A DNA stretch of 37,236 nucleotides from Actinomadura sp. KC06 (GTDB taxonomy: Bacteria; Actinomycetota; Actinomycetes; Streptosporangiales; Streptosporangiaceae): positions 1 to 37,236 of the forward strand of contig NZ_SMKT01000091.1 in the NCBI RefSeq assembly GCF_004348735.1. Reading direction: 5' to 3'. The translations under genes and the position numbers were made by a program. Numbering within the stretch: the stretch's first letter is position 1; the number at the start of each line of letters is the position of its first letter. Below, piece after piece: positions 21,057 through 30,800 of the stretch. The notes under the pieces were generated by a model. That model was not told the origin of the DNA. It searched no databases and was given only the letters and a program-made list of their open reading frames with translations.

Positions 21057-22160
21057 TCAGGACAGCGCCTTCACGGACGTCTGGACCTTGGTCAGCACGG
21101 CCGGCGGAAGCGGCGCGTACCCGACGTCCGTCAGGATCTTCTGGCCGGCGTCGGACGAGGTGTAGGTCAGGAACGACTTGACGAACCCGGCCTGCTCGGC
21201 GGGCAGCCCCTTCGAGCACGCGATCTCGTAGGTGACCAGGACGATCGGGTAGGCGCCCGGCTCCTTGGTCGTGTAGTCGATCTTCAGCGCGACGTCGTTG
21301 CCGGTGCCGACGACCTTCGCCCCGGCGACGGCCTTGGACGCGCTGTCGGGCGACAGCTGGGTGTACTCGCCGGCGCCGTTCTTGACGTGCGCGGTCTGCA
21401 GCTTGTTGTTCTCCGCGTACGACATCTCCACGTAGGAGATCGCGCCCGCGGTGCTCTTCACCTGGCTGGTGACGCCGTCGGACTTCGGCGCGCCCTGGCC
21501 GGTGGAGTTCGGCCACTTCTTGGCCTTCTCCCACGTCCATACGTCCGGGGAGGTCTTGTTCAGGTAGTCCGTGAAGTTGTCGGTGGTGCCGGACTCGTCC
21601 GAGCGGTAGACCGGCTTGATCGGCGAGGACGGGAGCTTGGCGCCCTCGTTCTCCTTCGCGATGGCCGGGTCGTTCCAGGTCTTGACCTTGCCGGAGAAGA
21701 TCTTGGCGATCGTCTCGGACGACAGCTTCAGCCCGTCCACGCCCTGCAGGTTGTAGACGACGGCGACCGGGCCGACGACCATCGGCAGGTTCAGCGCCGG
21801 GTTCCCCTGGCAGCGCTTCTGCGCCGCGGGCACCTCGTCCGGCTTGAGCGCCGAGTCCGACCCCGCGAACGCCACCTGACCGCTCGTGAACGCCTGGATG
21901 CCCGCGCCCGAGCCGCTCGGGTTGTAGTTGAGGTTGGCGCCCGCGCACTTGCTGGCGTAGACCTTCGTCCACTCCTCGACGGCGTTCTTCTGCGCGCTGG
22001 AACCGGCCGCGTTGACGCTGGCCTTGGCGCAGTCGATGTCGCCGGTCGGCGCCTTGCTGGACGACGCCGTCGTGTTGTCATCGCTCCCGCAGGCGGTGAG
22101 GGCCAGTGCCCCCGCGACGACCACGCCGCCAAGGGCGGCGAGTCGGGAACCGTTCTTCAC
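21057..22160 (-). CDS. pstS: PstS, phosphate-binding lipoprotein
   Basis: This 367-residue protein has a lipoprotein signal peptide with lipobox LTAC (Cys24), a Ser/Thr-rich linker, and a periplasmic-binding fold. Phosphate-contact segments are NAAGSSAQKNAVEEW, PSGSGAGIQAF and RSDESGTTDNFTDYL. It captures inorganic phosphate outside the membrane and hands it to PstCA. The start is GTG 22160 with AGGAGA upstream. A well-formed PHO box lies about 100-140 bases upstream, so PhoP control under phosphate starvation is expected. It is the first gene of pstSCAB. Confidence 0.97.
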   Translation of the reverse strand: MKNGSRLAALGGVVVAGALALTACGSDDNTTASSSKAPTGDIDCAKASVNAAGSSAQKNAVEEWTKVYASKCAGANLNYNPSGSGAGIQAFTSGQVAFAGSDSALKPDEVPAAQKRCQGNPALNLPMVVGPVAVVYNLQGVDGLKLSSETIAKIFSGKVKTWNDPAIAKENEGAKLPSSPIKPVYRSDESGTTDNFTDYLNKTSPDVWTWEKAKKWPNSTGQGAPKSDGVTSQVKSTAGAISYVEMSYAENNKLQTAHVKNGAGEYTQLSPDSASKAVAGAKVVGTGNDVALKIDYTTKEPGAYPIVLVTYEIACSKGLPAEQAGFVKSFLTYTSSDAGQKILTDVGYAPLPPAVLTKVQTSVKALS

Positions 22161-22258
22161 CGGAGGGTCTCCTCTAATTTCGTCTCGCGGGACCCCCGGG
22201 CCGTTCCTGGTCAGCTCTCTGGGGCGCCGGGGTCACCGTCGGAAGCGACGCTAGGCAG

Positions 22259-22302
22259 GCGAGGTGACCAGCCGCCCCGATCCAGGTGAACGAGTGATGA
22301 AC
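22259..22302 (-). promoter_or_regulatory. PHO box (PhoP-binding direct repeats) before pstS
   Basis: On the minus strand four consecutive 11-base units read GTTCATCACTC, GTTCACCTGGA, TCGGGGCGGCT and GGTCACCTCGC. Units 1, 2 and 4 match the actinomycete PHO-box consensus G(G/T)TCAYYY in strict 11-bp phase, and unit 3 is degenerate. The site lies in the 282-base gap between mshD and pstS and is oriented towards pstS. PhoP itself is not in this stretch, and the regulator at 34421 belongs to a different branch as far as I can see. Confidence 0.85.
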
Positions 22303-22442
22303 GAGGACGAGCATCACTGCGAAGAATGCCCCGATTTGCCATGTACGCCGGGTTAACAGCGCAGCTCACGAGCGCAAAAAACTTACCCAGACCCAGTAAG
22401 CCAGGTTTAGAACGGCGCGTTTCAGGAGAGCCCCGGCGCGTC

Positions 22443-23321
22443 TCAGGAGGGCGGCGGCGCCTCTGCGGCGTACATGACGTCCACGGCGTGGCGGGTGAAG
22501 CCGAGCGACTCGTACAGGCGGACGGCCGCGGCGTTCGACTCGTCCACGTACAGCATGAACTGGTCGGCCCCGACATCGCGGAGGTGGTGCAGGCCCGCCA
22601 GCGTGAGGGCGCGGCCCAGGCCGAGGCCCTGCGCGTCCGGGTCGACGCCGACGACGTAGACCTCGCCGAGGCCGCCGGGGTGGACCTTCGTCCAGTGGAA
22701 TCCGGCGAGGCGGCCGTCCCGCTCGGCGAGGAAGAAGCCGGACGGGTCGAACCAGTCCTCGGTCTCGCGGTCGCGGACGTCCTCGATCGTCCAGGCGCCC
22801 TGCTCGGGATGGTCGGCGAAGGCTCGGGCGTTCACCTCCAGCCAGGCGCGCTCGTCGCGTCCGGGCTCGAAGGTCCGCAGGGTGACGCCGTCCGCCACGC
22901 GCGGCTCCGGCAGCGGCCCGGACGCGGGGCGCCGCATCTGGAACAGCGCGCGGACCCGCGCCATGCCCTCGGCGCTCGCCAGCGCGGCGGCCGCGGGCAG
23001 GTCGCCGTGCGCCCACACCCGCAGCGGGCCGCCCGCCTCCTCCCGCAGCGCGCGGAGCAGCGCACGCCCGTGCCCCCGGCGCCGGTACCCCGGGTGGACG
23101 ACCAGTTCCCCGGCCGCTGGCTCGTCATCGGCCGCCGGATCGAGATGCGCGTACGCCACGATCACGCCTTCGTCGGAGAGCGCCGTCCCGGGCCGTCCGC
23201 CGCGCAGCGCGAGCACCGCATGCTCGGACAGCGGCCCGACCCCGTCGGCGTCCGCCGCCGCCTCGATCAGGGACAGGACACCGGCGACCTCGCCGCCGTG
23301 CACCGCGCGCACCTCGCTCAT
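22443..23321 (-). CDS. mshD: Mycothiol synthase (tandem GNAT acetyltransferase)
   Basis: This 292-residue protein catalyses the last step of mycothiol synthesis, acetylating Cys-GlcN-Ins with acetyl-CoA. Two GNAT domains are visible. The N-terminal one has VVHPGYRRRGHGRALL, and the active C-terminal one has EVYVVGVDPDAQGLGLGRAL and DESNAAAVRLYESLGF. WFDPSGFFLAERDGRLAGFHW and the HPGGLGEVYV block are characteristic of MshD. ATG 23321 with GGTGG upstream is preferred over the in-frame GTG at 23330. It lies on the same strand as, and upstream of, pstS. Mycothiol itself is diagnostic for actinobacteria. Confidence 0.95.
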   Translation of the reverse strand: MSEVRAVHGGEVAGVLSLIEAAADADGVGPLSEHAVLALRGGRPGTALSDEGVIVAYAHLDPAADDEPAAGELVVHPGYRRRGHGRALLRALREEAGGPLRVWAHGDLPAAAALASAEGMARVRALFQMRRPASGPLPEPRVADGVTLRTFEPGRDERAWLEVNARAFADHPEQGAWTIEDVRDRETEDWFDPSGFFLAERDGRLAGFHWTKVHPGGLGEVYVVGVDPDAQGLGLGRALTLAGLHHLRDVGADQFMLYVDESNAAAVRLYESLGFTRHAVDVMYAAEAPPPS

Positions 23322-23364
23322 GATCGCCACCCTATGCGTCCGGCGGTGTGAATCCCCTGATCAA

Positions 23365-23386
23365 GTTGTCACAGAAACGTCATCGT
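23365..23386 (+). promoter_or_regulatory. Weak PHO-box-like repeat before the 5'-nucleotidase gene
   Basis: Two 11-base units, GTTGTCACAGA and AACGTCATCGT, place GTCAC and GTCAT exactly 11 bases apart, 43 bases before the ATG and in the gene's orientation. The match to the PHO consensus is partial; it is supported mainly by the phosphate-scavenging function downstream. Confidence 0.35.
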
Positions 23387-23428
23387 GCCGCCGGGAAGCG
23401 TATGCCGGGCGCACTTACCGTCCGCAGC

Positions 23429-25108
23429 ATGACTCGACGACGCACCATCCTGGCCTGCGCCGCGGCGGCCCTGACGGTCGTGGGCCTGGCCGCGCAACCG
23501 GCGGCGGCGCGGCCCGCCCCGACCGCGTCAGTGCGGCTGCTGGCGCTGAACGACTTCCACGGCAACCTGGAGCCGCCGTCCGGAAGCTCCGGCAGGGCCA
23601 TCGACGAGAACGGGAACACCGTGCTCGCGGGCGGCGCCGCCTACGTGGCGGCCCACCTCAAGAAGCTGCGGAACCGCGACACCCTCACCGTCGCGCAGGG
23701 CGACCTGATCGGGGCCTCGCCGCTGATCTCCGCCGCCTACCACGACGAACCGTCCGTGCAGTTCCTCGGCGACATCGGCGTCACGGCCTCCGCTGTCGGC
23801 AACCACGAGTTCGACGAGGGCTACCAGGAGCTGCTGCGCATCCAGCACGGCGGCTGCCATCCCGTCGACGGCTGCTCCCCCGCCGGGACGTGGCGCGGCG
23901 CGAAGTTCGACTACCTCGCGGCGAACGTCCTGAAGAAGAAGCACCAGCGGCCGGCGATGAAGCCGTGGACGATCCGCCGCGTCAACGGCGTCCGGGTCGG
24001 CTTCATCGGCGTCGTCACCAAGACGACGCCCAGCATCGTCACCGCCGAGGGCATCAAGGACCTGGAGTTCGTCGACGAGATCGCCGCCGCGAACCGCGCC
24101 GCCCGCGAGCTGAAGCGGCGCCACGTCCGCGCGATGGTGCTGCTCGTCCACGAGGGCGACCAGGTCAAGGCCGGTTCGCGGCCGGACGAGTGCGGCGTCC
24201 AGCCCGGCGCCGGGTCCCGCATCGCGAAGGACGCCGACCCGGAGATCGACGTCGTCCTGTCCGGGCACAGCCACCAGCAGTACATCTGCTCGGTCGAGGA
24301 CCCGGACGGCGAACCGCGGCTGTTCTCGTCCGGCTCGTCGTTCGGCCGTGTGATCACCGAGGTGAACCTCCAGGTGAACCGCCGGACCGGCGACATCGTC
24401 CGCTCCTCGATGAAGGGCGACAACCACGTCGTCACCCGCGACATCGCGCCCGACCCGGCGACGGAGCAGTTCGTCCAGACGTGGAAGGACCGCGTCTCCG
24501 AGATCGCCGACAAGCCCATCGGCAAGATCACCGCCGACCTCACCCGCGCGCCGTCCCCCGCGGGCGAGACCGCGCTCGGCGACGTCATCGCGGACGCGCA
24601 GCTCGCCTCGATGAAGGACTTCGGCGCGCAGGTCGCGGTGATGAACCCCGGCGGTGTCCGCACCGACCTCACCTTCGCGGCGAGCGGCTCGGAAGGCGAC
24701 GGCGTCGTGACCTACGGGGAGGCGTTCGCCGTCCAGCCGTTCAGCAACGTGATGGGCGTCGTGTCCCTGACCGGCACGCAGCTCGACGCCCTCCTCGAAC
24801 AGCAGTGGACGTCCGCAGGCGAGAAGATCCTCCAGCCGTCGGCGAACCTGCACTTCACCATCGACCGCTCAAAGCCCGTAGGCGACCGCGTCTCCGCCAT
24901 CACCATCGACGGAACGCCGGTCGTCCCGTCCTCCACCTACAAGGTCGCGGCGAACAACTTCCTCCTAGGCGGCGGCGACGGCTTCACCGTCTTCACCGAT
25001 GGCAAGGACCAGGTCCTAGGCCCCATCGACCTGGACGCCTTCGTCGCCTACTTCACCGCCCAGGGCACCATCACACCCCCACCCCTCAACCGAATCTCCG
25101 GCCAGTAA
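23429..25108 (+). CDS. Secreted 5'-nucleotidase / 2',3'-cyclic-nucleotide phosphodiesterase family protein
   Basis: This 559-residue protein has a signal peptide (basic start, hydrophobic core to about residue 28, cut after AAA). The N-terminal metallophosphatase domain has LLALNDFHGNLE (Asp42, His44), QGDLIGASPL (Asp92), VGNHEFDEG (Asn125-His126) and SGHSHQQYIC. The C-terminal nucleotide-binding domain has MNPGGVRTDL, YGEAFAVQPFSN and NNFLLGGGDGF. It releases phosphate from extracellular nucleotides, which fits the neighbouring pst genes. ATG 23429 is chosen for the signal peptide; a frame from 23348 adds 27 unlikely residues. The ribosome binding site is weak. A degenerate PHO-like repeat lies upstream. 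Confidence 0.93.
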   Translation: MTRRRTILACAAAALTVVGLAAQPAAARPAPTASVRLLALNDFHGNLEPPSGSSGRAIDENGNTVLAGGAAYVAAHLKKLRNRDTLTVAQGDLIGASPLISAAYHDEPSVQFLGDIGVTASAVGNHEFDEGYQELLRIQHGGCHPVDGCSPAGTWRGAKFDYLAANVLKKKHQRPAMKPWTIRRVNGVRVGFIGVVTKTTPSIVTAEGIKDLEFVDEIAAANRAARELKRRHVRAMVLLVHEGDQVKAGSRPDECGVQPGAGSRIAKDADPEIDVVLSGHSHQQYICSVEDPDGEPRLFSSGSSFGRVITEVNLQVNRRTGDIVRSSMKGDNHVVTRDIAPDPATEQFVQTWKDRVSEIADKPIGKITADLTRAPSPAGETALGDVIADAQLASMKDFGAQVAVMNPGGVRTDLTFAASGSEGDGVVTYGEAFAVQPFSNVMGVVSLTGTQLDALLEQQWTSAGEKILQPSANLHFTIDRSKPVGDRVSAITIDGTPVVPSSTYKVAANNFLLGGGDGFTVFTDGKDQVLGPIDLDAFVAYFTAQGTITPPPLNRISGQ

Positions 25109-25127
25109 TCCAAGCGCTCAGCGCCGT

Positions 25128-25155
25128 CCGCCCGTCCTGAAAAAGGGCCGGGCGG
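25128..25155. terminator. Hairpin between convergent nucleotidase and PiT genes
   Basis: CCGCCCG (25128-25134) pairs with CGGGCGG (25149-25155) around a loop containing TGAAAAAGGG. It fills the 60-base gap between converging genes and probably serves both; on the minus strand the loop carries CTTTTT. Confidence 0.6.
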
Positions 25156-25168
25156 GCGGTTCGCGCTA

Positions 25169-26380
25169 TCACGCGCCGAAGAAGTGGACGACGAAGTAGA
25201 CGACGGCGGCGACCGAGGCGGCCATGGGCATGGTGAGGACCCAGGCGGTGATGATGTTGCCGGCGACGCCCCAGCGGACGGCGGAGAGCCGCTTCGTCGC
25301 GCCGACGCCCATGATGCAGGACGTGATCGTGTGCGTGGTGGAAATTGGAGCGTGCCAGATGTAGGCGGTCGCGTACAGGATCATCGAGGCCGTCGATTCA
25401 GCGGCGAACCCCTTCGGCGGATCGAGCTCGATCACCCTGCGGCCGAGCGTCCGCATGATCCGCCAGCCTCCGGCGTACGTGCCGAGGGAGAGGGCGCCGG
25501 CGCAGGCGACGATGACCCACAGCGGGACGCTCTTGCCGTCGGAGTGTCCGGTGGTGACGAGCGCCAGGACGATGATGCCCATCGTCTTCTGCGCGTCCTG
25601 CAGGCCGTGGCCCAGCGCCATCGACGCCGCGGAGAGCGACTGCGCGATCCGGAAGCGGCGGGCGATCCGGCCGGGGTTGGCGCGGCGGAAGATCCACAGG
25701 ATGGCGATCATCACCAGGTAGGCCAGGCCGAACCCGGCCACCGGTGAGATCACCATCGGAATGGCGACCTTCTCCACGACGGTGCTCCAGCTCACCGTGG
25801 ACGCCGACGCGAGCCCGGCCCCGACCACGCCGCCGATCAGGGCGTGGGAGGACGAGGAGGGCAGCCCGAAGTACCAGGTGATGAGGTTCCACGTGATCGC
25901 GCCGAGCACGCCCGCGGCGACCACGGTGAGGCCGTGCAGCCCGGTCGGCGGGGTGATGACCTCGCTGACGGTCTTGGCGACCTCGACGCCGAGCAGCGCG
26001 CCGATCAGGTTCATGACGGCCGCCATCAGCAGCGCCGCCCGCGGCGTCAGCGCACGGGTGGACACCGAGGTGGCGATGGCGTTGGCGGCGTCGTGGAACC
26101 CGTTGGTGTAGTCGAAGACCAGCGCGATGACGACGACGAGGACGAGCACGGCGGCCTGCGCGTCCGAGCGCAGCCCGAGCGCCCCGGCGAGGATCACCGC
26201 GAGGAAGCCCAGCAGCAGGACGGGCCAGAACCTGGCCGGGCCGCGGCGGATCTGCTCGCCGAGGGTCGGCTCGGCGCCGGGCGCCTCGTCCTTGGTCAGC
26301 GTCGCGCCGACAGGCCCGCCCACGGAATGGGCGGCGGGACCGCGCGGCTCTGTGCCTTGCGGCTCGTCCCGCACGCTCAT
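25169..26380 (-). CDS. PiT-family low-affinity inorganic phosphate transporter
   Basis: This 403-residue membrane protein imports phosphate (as metal phosphate) using the proton gradient. The family signatures are present twice: DYTNGFHDAANAIATSVSTR (about 90-109) and the later GHGLQDAQKTMG. LITWYFGLPSSSSHALIGG marks the first repeat and APISTTHTITSCIMGVG the second. There are about ten membrane helices and a polar ~45-residue N-terminus. ATG 26380 overlaps the stop of the DUF47 gene (ATGA). The longer frame to 26827 is a shadow. Coupling to a DUF47 protein is the standard actinobacterial and archaeal arrangement (Pit accessory). Confidence 0.95.
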   Translation of the reverse strand: MSVRDEPQGTEPRGPAAHSVGGPVGATLTKDEAPGAEPTLGEQIRRGPARFWPVLLLGFLAVILAGALGLRSDAQAAVLVLVVVIALVFDYTNGFHDAANAIATSVSTRALTPRAALLMAAVMNLIGALLGVEVAKTVSEVITPPTGLHGLTVVAAGVLGAITWNLITWYFGLPSSSSHALIGGVVGAGLASASTVSWSTVVEKVAIPMVISPVAGFGLAYLVMIAILWIFRRANPGRIARRFRIAQSLSAASMALGHGLQDAQKTMGIIVLALVTTGHSDGKSVPLWVIVACAGALSLGTYAGGWRIMRTLGRRVIELDPPKGFAAESTASMILYATAYIWHAPISTTHTITSCIMGVGATKRLSAVRWGVAGNIITAWVLTMPMAASVAAVVYFVVHFFGA

Positions 26381-26994
26381 GATTCCTTGACCGCGATGGT
26401 CTCGACCGTGTTCGCGACGTGCTCGAACGCGTCGGCCGCGTCCTCCAGGCGGTCGATGATCTGCTTCAGCTTCAGCACCGTGAGGGTGTCGTACTCGCCG
26501 CTGAACAGCTTCGCGAGCAGCTTGCGGTAGACCTTGTCGCCCTGGTTCTCCAGCCGGTTGATCTCGATCCAGTACTCGTTGAGCTCCTTCATCGACCGCA
26601 GCTTCGGCATGGCCTCCGCGGTCAGCTCCGCCGCGCGTTCCAGCACCTCCACCATGTGGACGATGCCCTTGGGGAACTCTTCGATCTTGTAGAGGTCGAC
26701 GAGGTCGGCCGCCTCCTCCATCTCGTCCATCACGTCGTCGATCGTCGAGGCCAGCCGGTAGATGTCCTCGCGGTCGAAGGGCGTGATGAACGTTTCGTTC
26801 AGCCGGCGCATGATCGCGTGGGTGCATTCGTCGCCCGCGTGCTCGCAGGCGCGCATCTTCTCCGCGATCGCTGCCCGGTCGGCACCGTCGCTGATGAGCT
26901 CCACGAGCAGCCTGGCGCCGGTGACCAGGTTGTTCGCCGAGTCGGCGAACATGTCGTAGAAGCTGTCCTCACGCGGCGTGAGACGCAAGCGCAC
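26377..26994 (-). CDS. DUF47 / PhoU-like accessory protein of the PiT transporter
   Basis: This 205-residue all-helical protein is related to PhoU/TIGR00153. Blocks are LTPREDSFYDMFADSANNL, EHAGDECTHAIMRRLNETFI, TPFDREDIYRLASTIDDVMD and EINRLENQGDKVYRKLLAKL. Conserved acidic clusters (E-x-x-x-D, D-D-V-x-D) probably bind metal, as in PhoU. GTG 26994 has AGGAG six bases upstream and gives the usual family length; the longer frame to 27105 is rejected. It is coupled to the PiT gene by ATGA and probably gates or regulates that transporter. Confidence 0.93.
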   Translation of the reverse strand: MRLRLTPREDSFYDMFADSANNLVTGARLLVELISDGADRAAIAEKMRACEHAGDECTHAIMRRLNETFITPFDREDIYRLASTIDDVMDEMEEAADLVDLYKIEEFPKGIVHMVEVLERAAELTAEAMPKLRSMKELNEYWIEINRLENQGDKVYRKLLAKLFSGEYDTLTVLKLKQIIDRLEDAADAFEHVANTVETIAVKES

Positions 26995-27376
26995 GTCGTT
27001 CTCCTGATGTGCCGGAACAGTCCGCAGAGGATCGTAGGCGCTACCAGCCGTAAAAAGAACCTTTGCCCCAGCTTCGGCTGGTGTCCGCCATCCTCTCACT
27101 TCCAAGATTGCCCCGGATCATCAGGTACATACCCGCCGTGCGCCCCGTATCTGCGGGGACGGCCGCCGTTTCGGCGCCTCGGGACGGGCCGCCGCCGAGC
27201 AACCGGTCAAGATCATAAGTGAGATTTGTTACACGGGCAGGTCAGCGGGCGGGTGGCCGGATGAGGCGCGAAAAGACGAGCCGGGGACGCCGTGATCGGC
27301 GTCCCCGGCTCGCTGCGCGCGACTGCTCTGCTCTTCAGCTGGGAGGACGTCCTCCCAAGCCCCCCTGGGACCGCTC
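26995..27376. other. 382-base gene-free stretch upstream of the DUF47-PiT operon
   Basis: It contains the terminator of the small gene at 27377-27559 (27277-27312, listed separately), a small CCAGC-TTCG-GCTGG hairpin at 27068-27081 and, next to the DUF47 start, an AT-richer stretch (TTCTTTTTACGG, minus strand) that may be part of its promoter. No PHO box or coding frame is convincing. Confidence 0.5.
27277..27312 (-). terminator. Strong intrinsic terminator after the small gene 27377-27559
   Basis: A perfect 15-bp stem (CGAGCCGGGGACGCC and complement) with a 6-base loop is followed on the minus strand by TCTTTTCG. It ends the minus-strand transcript from the small helical gene, and possibly from the AAA+ gene upstream of it. 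Confidence 0.85.
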
Positions 27377-27559
27377 TCAGTCCCGTGGCGTCAGCTCGCG
27401 ACGACCGGCTTCGTCGGACCGTACCCCGAGCACCATGTCGATTTCGGCGATGGTCAGCGGCCGTTCAGCCGCCGCCACCGCGCTGAGCATCTCGGCATAG
27501 AGTTCGATCTCGTCCAGCGCAACACGGTCGTGGACGCGCAAATCGAGGTTCTGGCGCAC
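27377..27559 (-). CDS. Small helical protein, unrecognised, downstream of the AAA+ gene
   Basis: This 60-residue protein (GTG 27559) reads RQNLDLRVHDRVALDEIELY, then AEMLSAVAAAERPLTIAEID and a short polar end. It is amphipathic, acidic in the middle and predicted helical. GGAGG lies eight bases upstream of GTG 27559; the alternative GTG at 27568 overlaps that site. A textbook terminator follows 64 bases after the stop, and third-position G/C is strong, both supporting a real gene. It resembles small acidic proteins that I associate with actinomycete gene neighbourhoods, but I cannot name a family. It could be a separate unit or the last gene after the AAA+ protein (257-base gap). Confidence 0.6.
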   Translation of the reverse strand: MRQNLDLRVHDRVALDEIELYAEMLSAVAAAERPLTIAEIDMVLGVRSDEAGRRELTPRD

Positions 27560-27816
27560 CGCGTCCACCTCCGTTCGTTCCCCACACCCAAGTCGAGGCT
27601 ACGCGCCTCGCCCGGACCGGCCTATGACCCAAGAGGGCCATTCGAGGGCCACCCGTGACCCTGTCAATCCGGGGGACGCCCACCTGAACGATCTAGGCAC
27701 CGGCCCTCGGCGACTCCCCGTACCCTTCCCATCTGACGCCCGTCTGATGCATATGTCGCAAACGTCCCGCGTGTCGGACGCGGCGGACGCCGGTCAAGCG
27801 CGGTCGGACGCGGCGG

Positions 27817-30800
27817 TCAGGGGCCGGGGCGGAAGTCGCCGAGCATCTGCTCCAGCGCGCTCTCGGGCAGGTCGCGGGCCGTCAGCCGGGCCACGGTGGC
27901 GGCGTTGACGTCGGCGCCCGCGAGCCGGGCGGCCTGCCGCGCCACCGTCTGCTCGAACAGCGCGCGGACCGTCCGGGCGTAGGCGAACTGCGGGTCGCCG
28001 CGCAGCCGCGCGAACCGGTTCAGCAGCTCGACGCGCAGTTCCTCGTCCAGGACGTAGAGGTCGCGTTCGGCGTAGCTCTGGAAGAGCCGCACCATGTCGC
28101 GGTCGCCCATCCCGGTGAACTCCACGACCCGGCCGAACTCGGCCCGGAACGCCGCGTTGCCCGCGAGGAAGCCCTCCATCTCGGCCGCCGGGCTGGAGCA
28201 GACCACCATGAACCGGGCGCCGCCCGCGTTCATGCGGCGGAGCAGCTCGGCCACGACGGGAGGGCTCCGGTCGAGCCGGTACGCCTCCTGGATGAGCAGG
28301 ACCCCGCCGAGCGCCTGCTCGACCATGCCCGCGACCCGGTTCTCGGTGTCGGCCCGGTCGCGTCCCGCCAGGTGGACGGGACGGCACGCGACCACGTGCC
28401 CCGACTCCAGCAGCCCGAGCGCCGCGTAGATGCCGCCGACGAGGCCCGCCACGGTCGTCTTCCCGGTGCCGGGCGGGCCCACGAAGATCAGGTGCCGGCC
28501 CTCGCCGGCGGCCACCCCGTAGCGCGCCCGGTCGGCGGCGAGCCCGGCCTCGTCGGCCAGCTCGTGCACGGCGGCCTTGACGTCGTCCAGCCCGGTGAGC
28601 TGTTCGAGTTGCCGCAGGTAGCCGTCGATGTCGCCGGGCGGACGCAGCGCGGGCTCGATGCCCTCCGCGACACCCGCCAGGTCGTCCGGGGTCAGCACGA
28701 GACGGTCGTGGGACGCCCCGGCTCGCTCCATGTTCCGTTGCGCGGCCTGGTCCAGGTACGCCTCGACCAGCCGCGCGTTGACGAGGTCGCCCGGCCCGCG
28801 AAGCCGGTTCAGGTCCTCGCGGGCGACCTCCATCGCGGACGCGCCGATCGTGACGCGCCGCTCCTCGGCCAGCAGATGCAGCAGCATCATGCGGTTGTCG
28901 AGGTCGCTGAAGTCGGGCAGCCGGTGGACGCGGAACGTCTGGACGAGCTTGGGATGCTCGCGCAGGAGCCGCTTGTACGCCTGCGGCTCGCACGTCGCGA
29001 TCACGGGCGTGGTGTTGACGGGGTCGCGGCGGGCCCGGCGCACCGCGCCGACGACCGCCACCGGGTCGCGCGCGCTGGAGATCGCCACGTCCAGCCGCTC
29101 GAACAGGACGACCGGGCCGGGCTGAGCGAGGATCTGCCCGATCCGCTCGGCCGGCGCGTCCCGGACGTCCTCCGCGTCGTGCGCGCGGATCGACCCGTCG
29201 CCGAGGCCCGCGTTCGCCAGCGTCAGCGCGATCAGCCGCGACAGCCTCCGCTGCCCCGAGTGCGGCCCGCCGACCAGCAGCACGCCCGGCACCCCCGGCT
29301 TGATCGAGCTGGGCGCGCCGTCCACCCGGGTCTCCTCGGCGCCCTCGCCGCCGGGCGCGTCCCACTCCTGGACCTGCTTGCGCACGTCGGCGAGCAGTTC
29401 GCTCGCGTCATGGTCGCCGTAGACGAAGCCGAAGCCGAAGCGCTCCAGGACGCGGCGTTCGCTCCGGTCCTTCGGGGGCGGGATCTCGTGGACGGGCTGG
29501 TCCGGGGCAGGCGTGTCGTCCAGGAAGTCGAAGTCGCCGACCATCGTCTTGGACATGACCTTCGTCCCCGGTCCGGCTCCAGGGACGGGTGGCGGCGGCT
29601 GGGCGGGTTCGTCGTCCAGGTCGCCGGGTCCCAGAATCCGCGTGCCGGGCGGACTCGCCGGGCCCGTCTGAGGTAGTGCTCCCGCCTGGTCCTCCACGCG
29701 AGTGGAGTACGGATCGAACGCGGCGGGCGCCGGCGGCTGCTGCTGCTGGAATTGCTGCTGCGGTTCTGGAGGCGCGACGGGATTCGGCGGCGGCTGCGAG
29801 ACGTTCGGCGACGGCGGCGGACCCTGCTGCGGAGGAGCGGCACCGGACGGCTGGTAGCCGAGGTGGGTGTACGGCGGCACGAAGTTCGCGTCCTGCTGCT
29901 CCGGCACCGCGGCTGGCGGAGGCGGCGCCGGAGAAGCGCTCTGCATGGGCGCGTGGTTCTGCACCTGGTTCTGCATTGGAGCAGGACTCTGTATAGGCGC
30001 AGGGCTCTGCATGGGAGCCGGGTTCTGCGCAGGCACCGGAGGTGCTGCACCCGGACGCTGGAATCCGAGTTCCGTGTAAGGCGGCGCTGCGTTCCCCTCG
30101 TCCCGGTCCTCCTCGGTGGGGGCGCCGCCCATTATCGGGTCTGGAGGAGCGAATGCGGCTTGCTGCCCAGGACCGGCCATCTGATGGACGGCCGCCTGGT
30201 TGGCCGCCGCGTCACCGTACGGCTGCGCGGGCGGCTGGACGAACGGACGGTCAGGCTCGGACGGCGCGCTCTGCGCATGCGGAGGCGTCCCTGGAGCGAT
30301 CCCTGGCTGGCTCTGCATGCTGAACGGTGTCGGCTGCGGTGGGGCAGGGTTGGGCGGTGGCGTGGCGGTCGGGGCGGCGGCCGTGGCGCGGGCCCGGTTC
30401 CGTCCGATGATCCCGGCGATGATCGAGGTCGGGACGGGGAAGCCGCGCGGCCGCGCGGGCATCCCGCCGAGCCGGCACCAGGCCAGGTCGACCTCGTACA
30501 TCGCGGCGAGCAGCGTCTCCGCGCCCGAGCCCGACCCGGCCGCGGACCGCAGCGGCTCGGGGAGGCGCATGTCCTGCGGCCAGAGCCGCCGCAGCGGATG
30601 GCCCTTCTGCTCCGACACCGCCTGCACCGTGTAGCGGATCTCCGGGTCCAGCCACGGGACGATGGTGCCGACCATGTCCTTGCGGACGACGTCCAGATCG
30701 GCGGCGAGCAGCGCGGCGGCCACTAGGCGAGGCTCGATGTATGCGGGTTCCGAGGGGTCGCCCGAGAGCCCGGCTATCAATTCGCTGAGCGTGTAGAAGG

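Noticed and set aside
19966..21972. Apparent fusion of a 330-residue Gln/Arg-rich domain to PstC
   Set aside because: The extension is the pstS gene read in the wrong frame. PstC has its own ATG with a strong ribosome binding site at 20964.
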